From positions 1 through 64,000 of the forward strand of contig JAPLCC010000011.1 in the NCBI GenBank assembly GCA_026392415.1: DNA of 64,000 nucleotides, read 5' to 3'. The first letter of the stretch is position 1, and each line of letters opens with the position of its first letter. Both the position numbers and the translations under genes were made by a program. Below are positions 24,715 to 34,817 of this stretch, one piece after another. This stretch comes from Propionibacteriales bacterium. Lineage in GTDB: Bacteria > Actinomycetota > Actinomycetes > Propionibacteriales > Nocardioidaceae. A model generated the notes under the pieces. The model was not told the DNA's origin. It worked only from the letters and a program-made list of their open reading frames with translations, and searched no databases.

Positions 24715-26262
24715 CTAAGCGGCGACGACGCCCACCACGGCGGACCGGCGTACGGGATCGGACCAGCGACGGGAGGCGCGGACGATGCGGAAAGCGGAGA
24801 TCGCGAGCAACACCACGGCCACGGCAAGCATCGGCAGCGGTCGCCCGAGGGCGGCCAGGGTGGCGAAGTACAGGCCGGTGAACGTGGTCGTGAGGGCGAG
24901 GCGGAGCGAGTAGCCGACCATCGTCAGTGGCGGCGCCGGGGTGGCCCGAGCGGAGCGGAGGTCGACGGCGTACGGCGACTTCTCGGACCAGCGCAGGCCG
25001 GCCGAAACGGCTTGGCCGACGACCGTCACCAGCGCGAGGACGACGGCCAGTGCCTCGGCCGGCGTCGGCATCCCTGCACGGACCGATCCCAGCACGATCG
25101 TGATCAGCGCCGCGCCGAACAGCACCTCGGCGAGCACCCACGCCCGCGCGACCAGCACCGTCCGGGGCGCGACCGGCAGCGTCTCGCGCCACAGCATGCC
25201 GCGCCCGTCGAGGCACCACAGGTTCACGCCGAACAGCAGCACGCAACCGGAGGCCACCAGTCCGGGCAGCAGGATCAGGGTCTCCCAGCGCAGCCCACCG
25301 GCGAGAGCGACCAGACCGGGCGCGATGGCGAGCAGGAGAGTGCCGCGACGCAGCGGGACGCTGCGCCACACCGAGGCCCGGTCGACCCGGACCATCATCG
25401 CGAGAGGAGAGGAAGGGGTCGGCCGCGGAGCGTGGGCACGGGTCTCCTGTCGGCCCTCGTCCCGAGGCATCCGGGTCGCCGCCAGGGTCGCGAGGCGAGC
25501 TCCGAGGACGACCAGCACCCCTCCCCCGACCAGCAGCGTGAGCGTGATCAGGGCGATGGCCCCGGCACTGCCGCGTTCGATCGCGGTGGCCACGATGCGC
25601 GCAGGACCGGCGACGAGCACCTGGCGCACGTCCGGAGTCGCCCCGACACCGGCGAGCACGCCGAGCGCGACGGCGACGCCGATCCGCACCACGCGAGCCC
25701 CGCGAGGTCCGCGGCGGACCCACTCCACTCCCCAGGCCACGACCTGGCCGAGGACGGTCGCGGCCACCACCCAGGCCAGCGTGAGCAGTTGTACGCCGAG
25801 CAACCGCTCCGGCCCGGCCACGACCGCCGTGAAGCCCAGCAACAACCAGGTCTGCAGCAGCCACCCGGTGTTGAGCGGAGCAAGAACCAGCGCTCCGAGG
25901 TGGTCGGTCACCGGGCTGATCGGATGGATCGAGGCCGGGTCGCGGGCGAGCAGCTCGCGGCCCCCGCCTCCGGCGATCGCACTCGCGACGCTGATCGCGG
26001 CGACGGCGGCGAGCGCCGCGGGCAGCGCGCGCGTGGCCCGGGCGAGGACCGCGGGATCAAGGTCGATCCAGGCCGGAACGGTCGCAGACAGCAGCGTCAC
26101 CGCACCGAAGACGGCCAGCGCGATGACGACGACCCGCGGACGGTTCAGGGTCGCTGCGCGGAACCACAACAGGTGGCGCAGGTCCGCGACCGCGCGACGG
26201 ACCTCGCTCAGGCGGACCGAGGCCGAGTCAGGCGAGGAGGGCGCGGTAGGCACGAGCCCCAT
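24715..26262 (-). CDS. Polytopic membrane protein, ABC permease-like (DUF6297-like)
   Basis: About 515 residues, starting MGLVPTAPSSPDS. Hydrophobic segments are spread throughout, for example VVVIALAVFGAVTLLSATVP, LTLAWVVAATVLGQVVAWGV, GTLLLAIAPGLVALAGGLRW and PMLAVAVVLLAISAFRIV, suggesting about ten to twelve membrane helices. No binding or catalytic motif is visible. It overlaps the ABC ATPase gene by 35 nt and is the natural membrane partner for it. The DUF6297 assignment is from memory of the family, not a search. Confidence 0.7.
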   Translation of the reverse strand: MGLVPTAPSSPDSASVRLSEVRRAVADLRHLLWFRAATLNRPRVVVIALAVFGAVTLLSATVPAWIDLDPAVLARATRALPAALAAVAAISVASAIAGGGGRELLARDPASIHPISPVTDHLGALVLAPLNTGWLLQTWLLLGFTAVVAGPERLLGVQLLTLAWVVAATVLGQVVAWGVEWVRRGPRGARVVRIGVAVALGVLAGVGATPDVRQVLVAGPARIVATAIERGSAGAIALITLTLLVGGGVLVVLGARLATLAATRMPRDEGRQETRAHAPRPTPSSPLAMMVRVDRASVWRSVPLRRGTLLLAIAPGLVALAGGLRWETLILLPGLVASGCVLLFGVNLWCLDGRGMLWRETLPVAPRTVLVARAWVLAEVLFGAALITIVLGSVRAGMPTPAEALAVVLALVTVVGQAVSAGLRWSEKSPYAVDLRSARATPAPPLTMVGYSLRLALTTTFTGLYFATLAALGRPLPMLAVAVVLLAISAFRIVRASRRWSDPVRRSAVVGVVAA

Positions 26263-26956
26263 CCTCGCCCGCCATGAAGCCGGACGAGATGGTGGCCATC
26301 CGGGTGCCGCCGCGCAGGACGGCGACCTCTCCGCAGACCTGCACGGCGAGGTCGCGCAGGTGGGTGGACACCAGGACACCGGAGCCATGGGCCCGGGCGT
26401 CCTCGATCACCTCGAACGTCGCCTCGACACCGATCGGGTCGACACCGTCGAAGGGCTCGTCGAGCAACAACACCGAGGGCTGGTGCAGCGCGGCGAGCAC
26501 CACGCTCAACCGCCGCTGCATCCCGTGGCTGAAGCCCGCAGTCACGCGGTGGGCGACGCCGCCGAGGTCGAAACGCTCGAGCAGCGCACGCCCGCGCGTC
26601 TCCCAACCCTCGAGGCCGCGCAACCGCGCGTTGAGCTGCAGGTGCTCCCACGGCGTCGCACGCGGCACCAGGCCGCCGACGTCCGGGCAGTAGCCGACAG
26701 CGCGCTTGGCATCGAGCGTCGACTCCCGGACGTCGTACCCGCCAACGAACGCGCGGCCGCTCGTCGGCGGCACCACGCCGGCGAGCACCCGCATCGTCGT
26801 CGACTTGCCCGCGCCGTTGCGCCCGAGCAGCGCCATCGCCTGGCCCGGCTCGACTCTCAGATCCACTCCAGTGACCGCCTCTACCGTGCCGAACTGCACC
26901 CGAAGGCCAGACACCTCGATGGCGGACTGGGACTCCCTCCCCGTCACGGGCCCCAC
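26228..26956 (-). CDS. ABC transporter ATP-binding protein (drug/lipid exporter type)
   Basis: 242 residues. Walker A is GRNGAGKST, the signature is FSHGMQRR (in place of LSGGQ, common in the CcmA/DrrA-like group), and Walker B is VLLLDEPFDGVDP. An N-terminal beta strand core GLRVQFGTVEAVTGVDL precedes it. It pairs with the overlapping polytopic gene. The substrate is unknown. The gene is first in its two-gene operon. Confidence 0.88.
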   Translation of the reverse strand: MGPVTGRESQSAIEVSGLRVQFGTVEAVTGVDLRVEPGQAMALLGRNGAGKSTTMRVLAGVVPPTSGRAFVGGYDVRESTLDAKRAVGYCPDVGGLVPRATPWEHLQLNARLRGLEGWETRGRALLERFDLGGVAHRVTAGFSHGMQRRLSVVLAALHQPSVLLLDEPFDGVDPIGVEATFEVIEDARAHGSGVLVSTHLRDLAVQVCGEVAVLRGGTRMATISSGFMAGEDGARAYRALLA

Positions 26957-27051
26957 TCTTCGCTGGATTCGGCGCCGGCGCCAGAGGCCGGGACCAAGTC
27001 AGGCCGAGCGTCCTGTGCGGGTAGTCCGTTCGGGCCGGTGCCGTGGCCCCA

Positions 27052-28560
<1,509 letters not shown>

Positions 28561-28565
28561 CAGGG

Positions 28566-29879
28566 TCAGAGCTCCTCGTCGAGCAGGGTGAGTACGGCGT
28601 CGTACGACGCCAGTGCCTCGGCCACCTCATCGGCGGTCACGACACAGGGCGGGACGACATGGATGCGGTTGTCGGCGATGAACGGGATCAGCCCACGGCC
28701 GAGCAGCTCGGCCTTCGCCTTGCCCATCAGGGCTGCCGGGAGCGGCGCGCGGGTGCTGCGGTCGGCGACCAGCTCGAGCGCCCACATGACGCCCGCGCCC
28801 CGCACCTCCCCGATCACCGGGTGCTTCTCGGCGAGCGCGGCGAGGCCGGGGCCGATCACCTCGGCGCCGATCCTCCTGGCGTTGTCGACGATGCCCTCGT
28901 CCTCCATGGCGTCGATCGAGGCCACGATGGATGCGGCAGCGAGCGGGTGCCCGCTGTAGGTGAGTCCGCCCGGGAAGACCCGGTCGTCGAAGGTCTTCGC
29001 GATGGCGTCGCTGAGGACCACGCCGCCGACGGGGACGTAACCGGAGTTGACCCCCTTGGCGAAGACCACCAGGTCCGGGACGACGTCGTGCACGTCGAAG
29101 GCGAACCACTCGCCGGTCCGGCCGAACCCGGCCATCACCTCGTCGAGGATCAGCACGATGCCGTGCTCGTCGGCGAGCGCCCGGACGCCGGCGAGGTAGC
29201 CGGGCGGCGGCACCAGTACGCCCGCCGTGCCGGGGACCGTCTCGAGCAGGATCGCGGCCACGCTGGCCGCGCCCTCGCACTCGATCACGCGGCGCAGGTG
29301 CTGCAGAGCGCGCTCCCCCTCCTCCTCGGGCGTGGACGCCCAGAACTCCGAGCGGTAGAGGTAGGGGCCGAAGACGTGGACGTGGCCGCGGGCGTACTCG
29401 TTGGGAATCCGGCGCCAGTCGCCCGTGGAGACGATCGCCGCGCCGGTGTTGCCGTGATAGCTCCGGTACGTCGACACGACCTTGTCGCGACCGGTGTGCA
29501 GCCGCGCCATCCGGATGGCGTTCTCGTTGGCGTCGGCGCCGCCGTTGGTGCAGAACACCTTGTTCATGCCGTGGGGGGCGCGTGCAGCGATCCGCCGGGC
29601 AGCCTCACCCCGGGTGAGGTTCGCCGTCGCCGGCCCGATCGTCGCGAGGGTGGCGGCCTGCTCCTGGATCGCAGCCACCAGCTTGGGGTGCTGGTGGCCG
29701 ATGTTGACGTTGACCAGCTGGCTGGAGAAGTCGAGGTAGGTCCGGCCGGAGTGGTCCCAGACCCGGGAACCGAGACCCCCCGCGACGACCAGGGGCGCCA
29801 ACGCCGCCTGTGCACTCCACGAGTGGAAGACGTGCTCCCGATCGAGCTCCGTCGTGAGGGTGTCTCGGTCCTGGGACAT
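28566..29879 (-). CDS. Class III aminotransferase, probable beta-alanine/3-aminoisobutyrate transaminase
   Basis: 437 residues. The PLP Lys275 is in VFAKGVNSGYVPVGG and Asp246, which contacts the pyridine nitrogen, is in ILDEVMAGFGRTG. Cofactor phosphate contacts appear in TNGGADANENAIRMAR. Omega-amino acid specificity is inferred from the operon: the upstream amidohydrolase yields beta-alanine or 3-aminoisobutyrate and the downstream mmsA consumes the resulting semialdehyde. A taurine-pyruvate aminotransferase is the main alternative by similarity. It starts 2 nt after the substrate-binding protein stop. Confidence 0.88.
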   Translation of the reverse strand: MSQDRDTLTTELDREHVFHSWSAQAALAPLVVAGGLGSRVWDHSGRTYLDFSSQLVNVNIGHQHPKLVAAIQEQAATLATIGPATANLTRGEAARRIAARAPHGMNKVFCTNGGADANENAIRMARLHTGRDKVVSTYRSYHGNTGAAIVSTGDWRRIPNEYARGHVHVFGPYLYRSEFWASTPEEEGERALQHLRRVIECEGAASVAAILLETVPGTAGVLVPPPGYLAGVRALADEHGIVLILDEVMAGFGRTGEWFAFDVHDVVPDLVVFAKGVNSGYVPVGGVVLSDAIAKTFDDRVFPGGLTYSGHPLAAASIVASIDAMEDEGIVDNARRIGAEVIGPGLAALAEKHPVIGEVRGAGVMWALELVADRSTRAPLPAALMGKAKAELLGRGLIPFIADNRIHVVPPCVVTADEVAEALASYDAVLTLLDEEL

Positions 29880-29881
29880 GG

Positions 29882-31066
29882 CTACTTGCCGCCTTCCTTG
29901 AGCTGGACGTCGATCGGCTCGAAGTCCGCGCCCGACGTGTCGACGTCATCGACCTCGAGCTGCTCGAGCGCCTGCTCGACGTACTCGTTGGTGTAGGCCG
30001 ATGCCGGCGGCTGCTTGGTGATGATCGTCGCGCCGGTCTCGTTCTTGGTGTTCAGGGCGATGTCGACGGTCTGCTTCCACGCGGCCTCGTCGATGATGCC
30101 GACGCCGTTGGTGGACGGCCAGAGCAGCTTGTTGACCTCGTTGGTCATCCAGAGCTGGTGGCTGGCGCCGAGCTCGGAGCCCGACTCGGCCACGATCTGC
30201 GCGCCGTCCTCGGGGTTGTCCCGGACGAATGCCCAGCCCTTGATGGACGCCTTGATGAAGGCCACCGTCTGCTTCTCGTAGTCGGCGTCGGAGAGCTTCT
30301 CGGTCTGCGCCCAGATGGCGTCCTGGAGCATCGCCGAACCCACGTCGTTCCAGTCGATGACGTTGAGGTCCTCGGGCACGAAGAGCTCGCCCGTGTCCGG
30401 GTTCACCGTCTCCAGCACCTGGGCGTACTCGTTGTAGGTCATCGCCTGCGCGGCATCGATGTCGCCGGCGAGGAAGGCGTTCATGTCGAAGGCCTGCTGC
30501 ACGAGGTTGATGTCGCCGACACCCACACCGGACTCCTGCATGCCGGCGAAGAGCTCCCACTCGTTGCCGAAACCCCAACTGCCGACGGCCTTGCCCTTCA
30601 GGTCGGCGGGCTCGGTGATGGCCTTGTCCTTGAAGGAGATCTGGGTGGTGGCGCTGCGCTCGAAGATCTGCGCGACGTTGGTGATCTTCGCGCCCTGCTC
30701 GATCGAGCCGAGCACCTTCGGCACCCACGAGATCGCGTAGTCCACGTCACCGGAGGCCAGGACGTCCTGCGGCACGATGTCGACGCCGCCCTCGATGATC
30801 TTCACGTCGAGGCCCTCGTCGACGTAGTAGCACTCCGCGACCGCGGCGTAGTACCCCGCGAACTGGGCCTGCGAGACCCACTGGAGCTGGAGCTTGACCT
30901 CGTCGAGGTCTCCGGCGTCCCGCGCTTCCTGGGTGCGCTCGGCGCAGTCCTTGCTGGCCGCGACGTCGACCTCGGAGGAGTTCTTCCCGTCGTCGCTCCC
31001 ACATCCGGAAGCGACCAGTGCGAGGGCGGCAGCGGCGACGCCCAGCTTCAGTGTTGTTGTTTTCAT
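29882..31066 (-). CDS. ABC transporter substrate-binding lipoprotein (NMT1/THI5-like)
   Basis: 394 residues. The lipobox is LVASGCGSD with Cys22 as the lipidated residue. The NMT1/SsuA-type fold is indicated by VKLQLQWVSQAQFAGYYAA and GDVDYAISWVPKVL. Relatives bind pyrimidine-type ligands (HMP, riboflavin precursors) or sulfonates. The catabolic context points to uracil, thymine, hydantoin or a nucleobase derivative. Two permease genes and one ATPase gene precede it, completing an importer. Confidence 0.9.
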   Translation of the reverse strand: MKTTTLKLGVAAAALALVASGCGSDDGKNSSEVDVAASKDCAERTQEARDAGDLDEVKLQLQWVSQAQFAGYYAAVAECYYVDEGLDVKIIEGGVDIVPQDVLASGDVDYAISWVPKVLGSIEQGAKITNVAQIFERSATTQISFKDKAITEPADLKGKAVGSWGFGNEWELFAGMQESGVGVGDINLVQQAFDMNAFLAGDIDAAQAMTYNEYAQVLETVNPDTGELFVPEDLNVIDWNDVGSAMLQDAIWAQTEKLSDADYEKQTVAFIKASIKGWAFVRDNPEDGAQIVAESGSELGASHQLWMTNEVNKLLWPSTNGVGIIDEAAWKQTVDIALNTKNETGATIITKQPPASAYTNEYVEQALEQLEVDDVDTSGADFEPIDVQLKEGGK

Positions 31067-31114
31067 TGGATCTCCTGTTTCCTCAGGGGTTTCCGAGACT
31101 CGGGGGGCACTGCT

Positions 31115-31939
31115 TCAACCAGCGGCAGGACGGTGATGGCGGGAGAACCACAGCTCGACGAGCAGGGTGACGACGTAGAAGAGCAGCCCGAGCACGATGG
31201 CGCCGGTGACGTAGGCCCAGGCCAGGGGGTAGTTGCTGCTGGCAGCCGATGAGGTGATCGACTTGCCGAGTCCACCGATCGGCCCGCCGAAGTACTCCGC
31301 GATCAGGGCGGCGATGACGGCGAGCGACGACGCGACCCGCAGCCCGGTGAAGACGTACGGCGTCGCGGTGGGCAGCGTGACGCTGCGGATGACCTGGAAC
31401 GGCCCGGCGGCGTAGGCGGTCATCAGATCACGGTGGACGGCCCGCACCTGGCGCAGGCCGCGCAACGTGTTGAGGTAGACCGGGATGGACACCGACAGTC
31501 CGGCCACGATGATCCGGCCGGTGTCGACGGCCGCGCCGTACATCGAGTAGAGCACCGGCGCGAGCGCGACGATCGGGATGACTGCGAGGGCGGCCACGAC
31601 AGGCGCCGCCATCTGGTCCAGGAAGCGGAACGTGCCGGCGAGCATCGCGCCACCGACGCCGATCACCGCTCCGAACAAGGTGCCGATGAGGGCGTTGCGA
31701 CCCGTGACGCTGGCGCCCCTGACGATGCTGTCGGCGTTGAGGGTGATCTGCTCCCAGATCGCGCTCGGGGCGGGGAGGACGAAGGGCTCGATGTCGAACG
31801 AGGCGACCAGCCACTCCCAGGCCGCGAGCGCGAGTACGCCGACCACCAGCGGGGCCAGGACGGTGCTCCACCGCACGTCCGCGATCGGCAGACGGGCGCG
31901 GGTGTCCTTGGCGGGCGAGACCTCGGCGACGGTGGTCAT
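31115..31939 (-). CDS. ABC transporter permease (SsuC/ThiX-type), subunit 1
   Basis: 274 residues with about six membrane helices: LVVGVLALAAWEWLVAS, ALIGTLFGAVIGVGGAMLAG, AAPVVAALAVIPIVALAPVL and IVLGLLFYVVTLLVELWF. The EAA-like cytoplasmic loop lies around GLRQVRAVHRDLMTAYAAGP. It forms a heterodimer with the second permease of the operon. Confidence 0.9.
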   Translation of the reverse strand: MTTVAEVSPAKDTRARLPIADVRWSTVLAPLVVGVLALAAWEWLVASFDIEPFVLPAPSAIWEQITLNADSIVRGASVTGRNALIGTLFGAVIGVGGAMLAGTFRFLDQMAAPVVAALAVIPIVALAPVLYSMYGAAVDTGRIIVAGLSVSIPVYLNTLRGLRQVRAVHRDLMTAYAAGPFQVIRSVTLPTATPYVFTGLRVASSLAVIAALIAEYFGGPIGGLGKSITSSAASSNYPLAWAYVTGAIVLGLLFYVVTLLVELWFSRHHRPAAG

Positions 31940-32006
31940 CGGGGTCCCCGCGCGATTGTTCGACGGAGGAGCGTAGCGGGGGAGGCGAAGAATCGCGTGG
32001 GGTGAT

Positions 32007-32828
32007 TCATCTCGTGTCGACCCCCCGCGCCGTGACGGCCGTCTCCGGCGTTCCGTGCAGCAGGCTCCGCACCTCGCCGACCGCCCGGAAGAAGCCCTCT
32101 TCGTCCCGCGCGCCGGCGGATCGGTCGTGGGCCGGGACCATGCCGTCAGCCCGCACGTCGACGATGCCGGTGATCCGGCCGGGCCTCGGTGACATCACCA
32201 CGACCCGGTCGGACAGGAACACCGCCTCGGGGATCGAGTGCGTCACGAAGAGCACCGCGGCTCCGGTCTCGGCGCAGATGCGGACCAGTTCGTTCTGCAT
32301 CCGCTCGCGGGTGATCTCGTCGAGGGCACCGAACGGCTCGTCCATCAGCAGCAGCCGCGGGCTCTCGGCCAGGGCCCGGGCGATCGCGACCCGCTGCTGC
32401 ATGCCCCCCGACAACTGGTCGGGGTGGCTCTTCGCGAAGTCGCTCAGCCCGACGAGCTCGAGCAGCTCGGCCACCCGTCGACGACGTTCGTCGGCGTTGA
32501 CCCCGTGGAGCTTGAGCGGGAGTTCGATGTTGCCCGCGACCGTGCGCCAGGGCAGGAGACCGGACTGCTGGAACGCGATGCCGTACTCCTGGTCGATCCG
32601 CGCCTGCCGTGCGGTCTTGCCGAACACGGTGATCTCGCCCGAGGTCGAGGCATCGAGGTCGGCGACGAGCCGCAGCAGCGTGCTCTTGCCGCAGCCGCTC
32701 GGTCCGATCAGGGACACGAACTCGCCGTCGGCAACGGTCAGGTCGACGTCGCTCAGCGCGATGACCTGCTTGCGGCCCTTGCCGAAGACCCGGTGGACGC
32801 CGCGGGCCTGGATCGCCGGATCGTTCAT
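32007..32828 (-). CDS. ABC transporter ATP-binding protein (SsuB/ThiY-system type)
   Basis: 273 residues from MNDPAIQARGVHRVFG; longer frames upstream are rejected. Walker A is GPSGCGKST, the Q-loop is GIAFQQSGLLPW, the signature is LSGGMQQRVAIARAL, Walker B is LLLMDEPFGALD, and the switch His is in FVTHSIPEAV. The ATG overlaps the permease stop by 4 nt. It energises the nucleobase-type importer. Confidence 0.92.
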   Translation of the reverse strand: MNDPAIQARGVHRVFGKGRKQVIALSDVDLTVADGEFVSLIGPSGCGKSTLLRLVADLDASTSGEITVFGKTARQARIDQEYGIAFQQSGLLPWRTVAGNIELPLKLHGVNADERRRRVAELLELVGLSDFAKSHPDQLSGGMQQRVAIARALAESPRLLLMDEPFGALDEITRERMQNELVRICAETGAAVLFVTHSIPEAVFLSDRVVVMSPRPGRITGIVDVRADGMVPAHDRSAGARDEEGFFRAVGEVRSLLHGTPETAVTARGVDTR

Positions 32829-33706
32829 GGGGCGACTCCTGTCAGTCGGAACGGTCGAAGGACCAGACCCAGGAGGCCGACGGCGCCGGCGGCCACGAGT
32901 CCGATGGCGACGGCCCCGAAGATCGGGGCCCACGGCTTGGCCGGGTCACCACTGGCGGCGACGGCGTAGTCGATGACCATCCGGCCCAGGCCACCCTTGA
33001 GCCCGATGGAGACCTCCGCGACCACGGCGCCGATCACGGCGCTGGCCGCGCCGAGTCGAAGGGCGGGCAGGAGGTACGGGACGCTCGCCGGGATCCGCAG
33101 GGTGAGCAGGGTGCGCCACCAGCCGATGCCGAACGAGCGCATCAGGTCCAGATGGGTCGCTTCAGGTGACTTCAGGCCGCGCAGCGCACCGACGGCCACC
33201 GGGAAGAAGGCGAGGTAGGCCGCGATCACGGCCACCGAGTCCTCGCTGGTCCAGAGGTGGCTGCCGATCTCGATCTCCGAACCCCAGCGCCGCACGAGCG
33301 GCGCGATCGCGATCAAGGGCACCGTCTGGCTCAGCACCACCCAGGGCAGCAGGGCCGACTCGACGATGCGGAACCGGCTCATCACCAACGCGAGCAGCAG
33401 GCCGACGACGACGCCGAGCAGCCAGCCCCGGGCGGCCAGACCGAGCGAGAACATGCTGGCGTCGAAGACGGCGTTGAAGGCATCAGGGGCTCCGGACAGG
33501 GACGTGACCGGCTCACCGAAGCGCTGCACCATCTCCCACGAGTGCGGCATCGCCAGGTCGGTGGTGCGCGGCAGGATCCGGGTGTCGCCGAGCAGGACGC
33601 CCTGCTCGGGCCCGAGCCCCTTGTAGAGGTCCCAGGCGGCGACGACCGTGGCGACCCCGAGGAAGCCGAGGACGATGCCCCGAAAGCGCATCCAGATCTG
33701 AGCCAA
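32825..33706 (-). CDS. ABC transporter permease (SsuC/ThiX-type), subunit 2
   Basis: 293 residues. Membrane segments include GIVLGFLGVATVVAAW, GLAARGWLLGVVVGLLLALV, AVIAAYLAFFPVAVGALRG and GLVAAGAVGLLGLVL. The cytoplasmic coupling loop is HLDLMRSFGIGWWRTLLTL. A rather long periplasmic segment follows the first helix. Together with subunit 1 it makes a two-permease importer, as in riboflavin or HMP transport systems. Confidence 0.88.
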   Translation of the reverse strand: MAQIWMRFRGIVLGFLGVATVVAAWDLYKGLGPEQGVLLGDTRILPRTTDLAMPHSWEMVQRFGEPVTSLSGAPDAFNAVFDASMFSLGLAARGWLLGVVVGLLLALVMSRFRIVESALLPWVVLSQTVPLIAIAPLVRRWGSEIEIGSHLWTSEDSVAVIAAYLAFFPVAVGALRGLKSPEATHLDLMRSFGIGWWRTLLTLRIPASVPYLLPALRLGAASAVIGAVVAEVSIGLKGGLGRMVIDYAVAASGDPAKPWAPIFGAVAIGLVAAGAVGLLGLVLRPFRLTGVAP

Positions 33707-33718
33707 GTTCCGGGCCCC

Positions 33719-34747
33719 CTAGGCCTTTGCCGTCACGTGCTCGCGCAGCGCCGGCATGATCGATTCGCCGTAGACCCGGAGGGTCTCCTCCTTGTTGTCG
33801 TGCTGGAGGTAGACGGCGAACTGGTCGACGCCGATGTCCTTGAGCTCCTTGAGCTTCGCCACGTGTTGCGCGGGTGTGCCGAGGACGCAGAACCGGTCGA
33901 CGATCTCGTCGGGCACGAAGTCGACGTGGTCGTTGTCGGCCTTGCCGTGCGTGTTGTAGTCGTAGCCGGTGCGGCCCTTGATGTAGTCGACGAGGACCTT
34001 CGGGAAGTCGGCGGCCTCGCCGTACTTCTCGACGATGTCGGCGATGTGGTTGCCGACCATGCCGCCGAACCAGCGGGTCTGTGAGCGCATGTGCTCCCAC
34101 GACTCCGGGGTGTCCGGACCCACGTACGCCGGCGCAGCGACGCAGAAGGTCAGCGACTCCGGGTCGCGGCCAGCGTTGGCTGCAGCCGTCTTGACCTGCT
34201 CGATCATCCAGCGGGTCACGTCGACGTCACCGAGCTGGAGGATGAATCCGTCCCCGACCTCACCGGCGGTCTTCAACGCCAGCGGGCCGTACGCCGCGAT
34301 CCACACCTCGAGCGAGGAGGTCCGGGCCCACGGGAACTGGAGGGTGGCGCCGTTGACCTCGACCGGGCGGCAGTTGCCGAGCTCGCGGATGACGTGCGTG
34401 GCGTCGCGGACCTCCTTGAGGGTGCACGGCTTGCCGTTGAGCACGCGGACCGCGGAGTCACCGCGGCCCATGCCGACGACGGTGCGGTTGCCGTACATCT
34501 CGTTGAGCGTCGCGAAGACCGACGCCGTGACGGTCCAGTCGCGGGTCGCCGGGTTGGTGACCATCGGACCGACGATCACCCGTTTCGTCTCGGCGAGGAT
34601 CGCCGAGTAGATGACGTAGGGCTCCTGCCAGAGCAGGTGCGAGTCGAAGGTCCACACGTAGTCGAACCCGTGCTCCTCGGCCTGCTTGGCCAGGCCGACC
34701 GTCCGCCAGGCAGGCGGGTTGGTCTGCAGCACCACTCCAAAGTCCAT
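33719..34747 (-). CDS. LLM-class flavin/F420-dependent oxidoreductase
   Basis: 342 residues with the luciferase-like TIM-barrel fold: MDFGVVLQTNPPAWRTV, YVWTFDSHLLWQEPYVIYSA, VGMGRGDSAVRVL, LEVWIAAYGPLALK and the C-terminal GVDQFAVYLQHDNKEETL. The ATG at 34747 has an AGGAG site and is preferred over the GTG at 34753. It resembles, as far as I can recall, the TIGR03842 group of putative F420-dependent enzymes. Lying between dihydropyrimidinase and the transporter, it is a candidate for an oxidoreductive pyrimidine or hydantoin step. The cofactor (FMN or F420) cannot be settled from sequence. Confidence 0.85.
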   Translation of the reverse strand: MDFGVVLQTNPPAWRTVGLAKQAEEHGFDYVWTFDSHLLWQEPYVIYSAILAETKRVIVGPMVTNPATRDWTVTASVFATLNEMYGNRTVVGMGRGDSAVRVLNGKPCTLKEVRDATHVIRELGNCRPVEVNGATLQFPWARTSSLEVWIAAYGPLALKTAGEVGDGFILQLGDVDVTRWMIEQVKTAAANAGRDPESLTFCVAAPAYVGPDTPESWEHMRSQTRWFGGMVGNHIADIVEKYGEAADFPKVLVDYIKGRTGYDYNTHGKADNDHVDFVPDEIVDRFCVLGTPAQHVAKLKELKDIGVDQFAVYLQHDNKEETLRVYGESIMPALREHVTAKA

Positions 34748-34772
34748 CTTCACTCCTAGGTTCGTCAGCCGG

Positions 34773-34810
34773 AGGTCGAGGAGGTCGCCCTGGCGACCGT
34801 CTCGAGACCA
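34773..34810 (+). repeat. Palindromic repeat, copy 4 (intergenic, inside the pyrimidine operon)
   Basis: AGGTCGAGGAGGTCGCC, then TGGCGACCGTCTCGAGACC. The core is a perfect GGTCGCC-CT-GGCGACC inverted repeat, so it has a compensatory change relative to the GGTTGC core of copy 2. It lies in the 70-bp gap between hydA and the LLM gene, inside the operon. Confidence 0.8.
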
Positions 34811-34817
34811 CCGGGCG

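Noticed and set aside
21445..26277. A plus-strand open frame of about 1,610 codons
   Set aside because: It is antisense to the subtilase and membrane-protein genes, its residues are Arg/Gly/Asp/His-rich noise from high-GC third positions, and it carries no family motif.
26957..27051. Small gene or terminator between the ABC ATPase and mmsA
   Set aside because: No open frame with a start and no strong hairpin seen.
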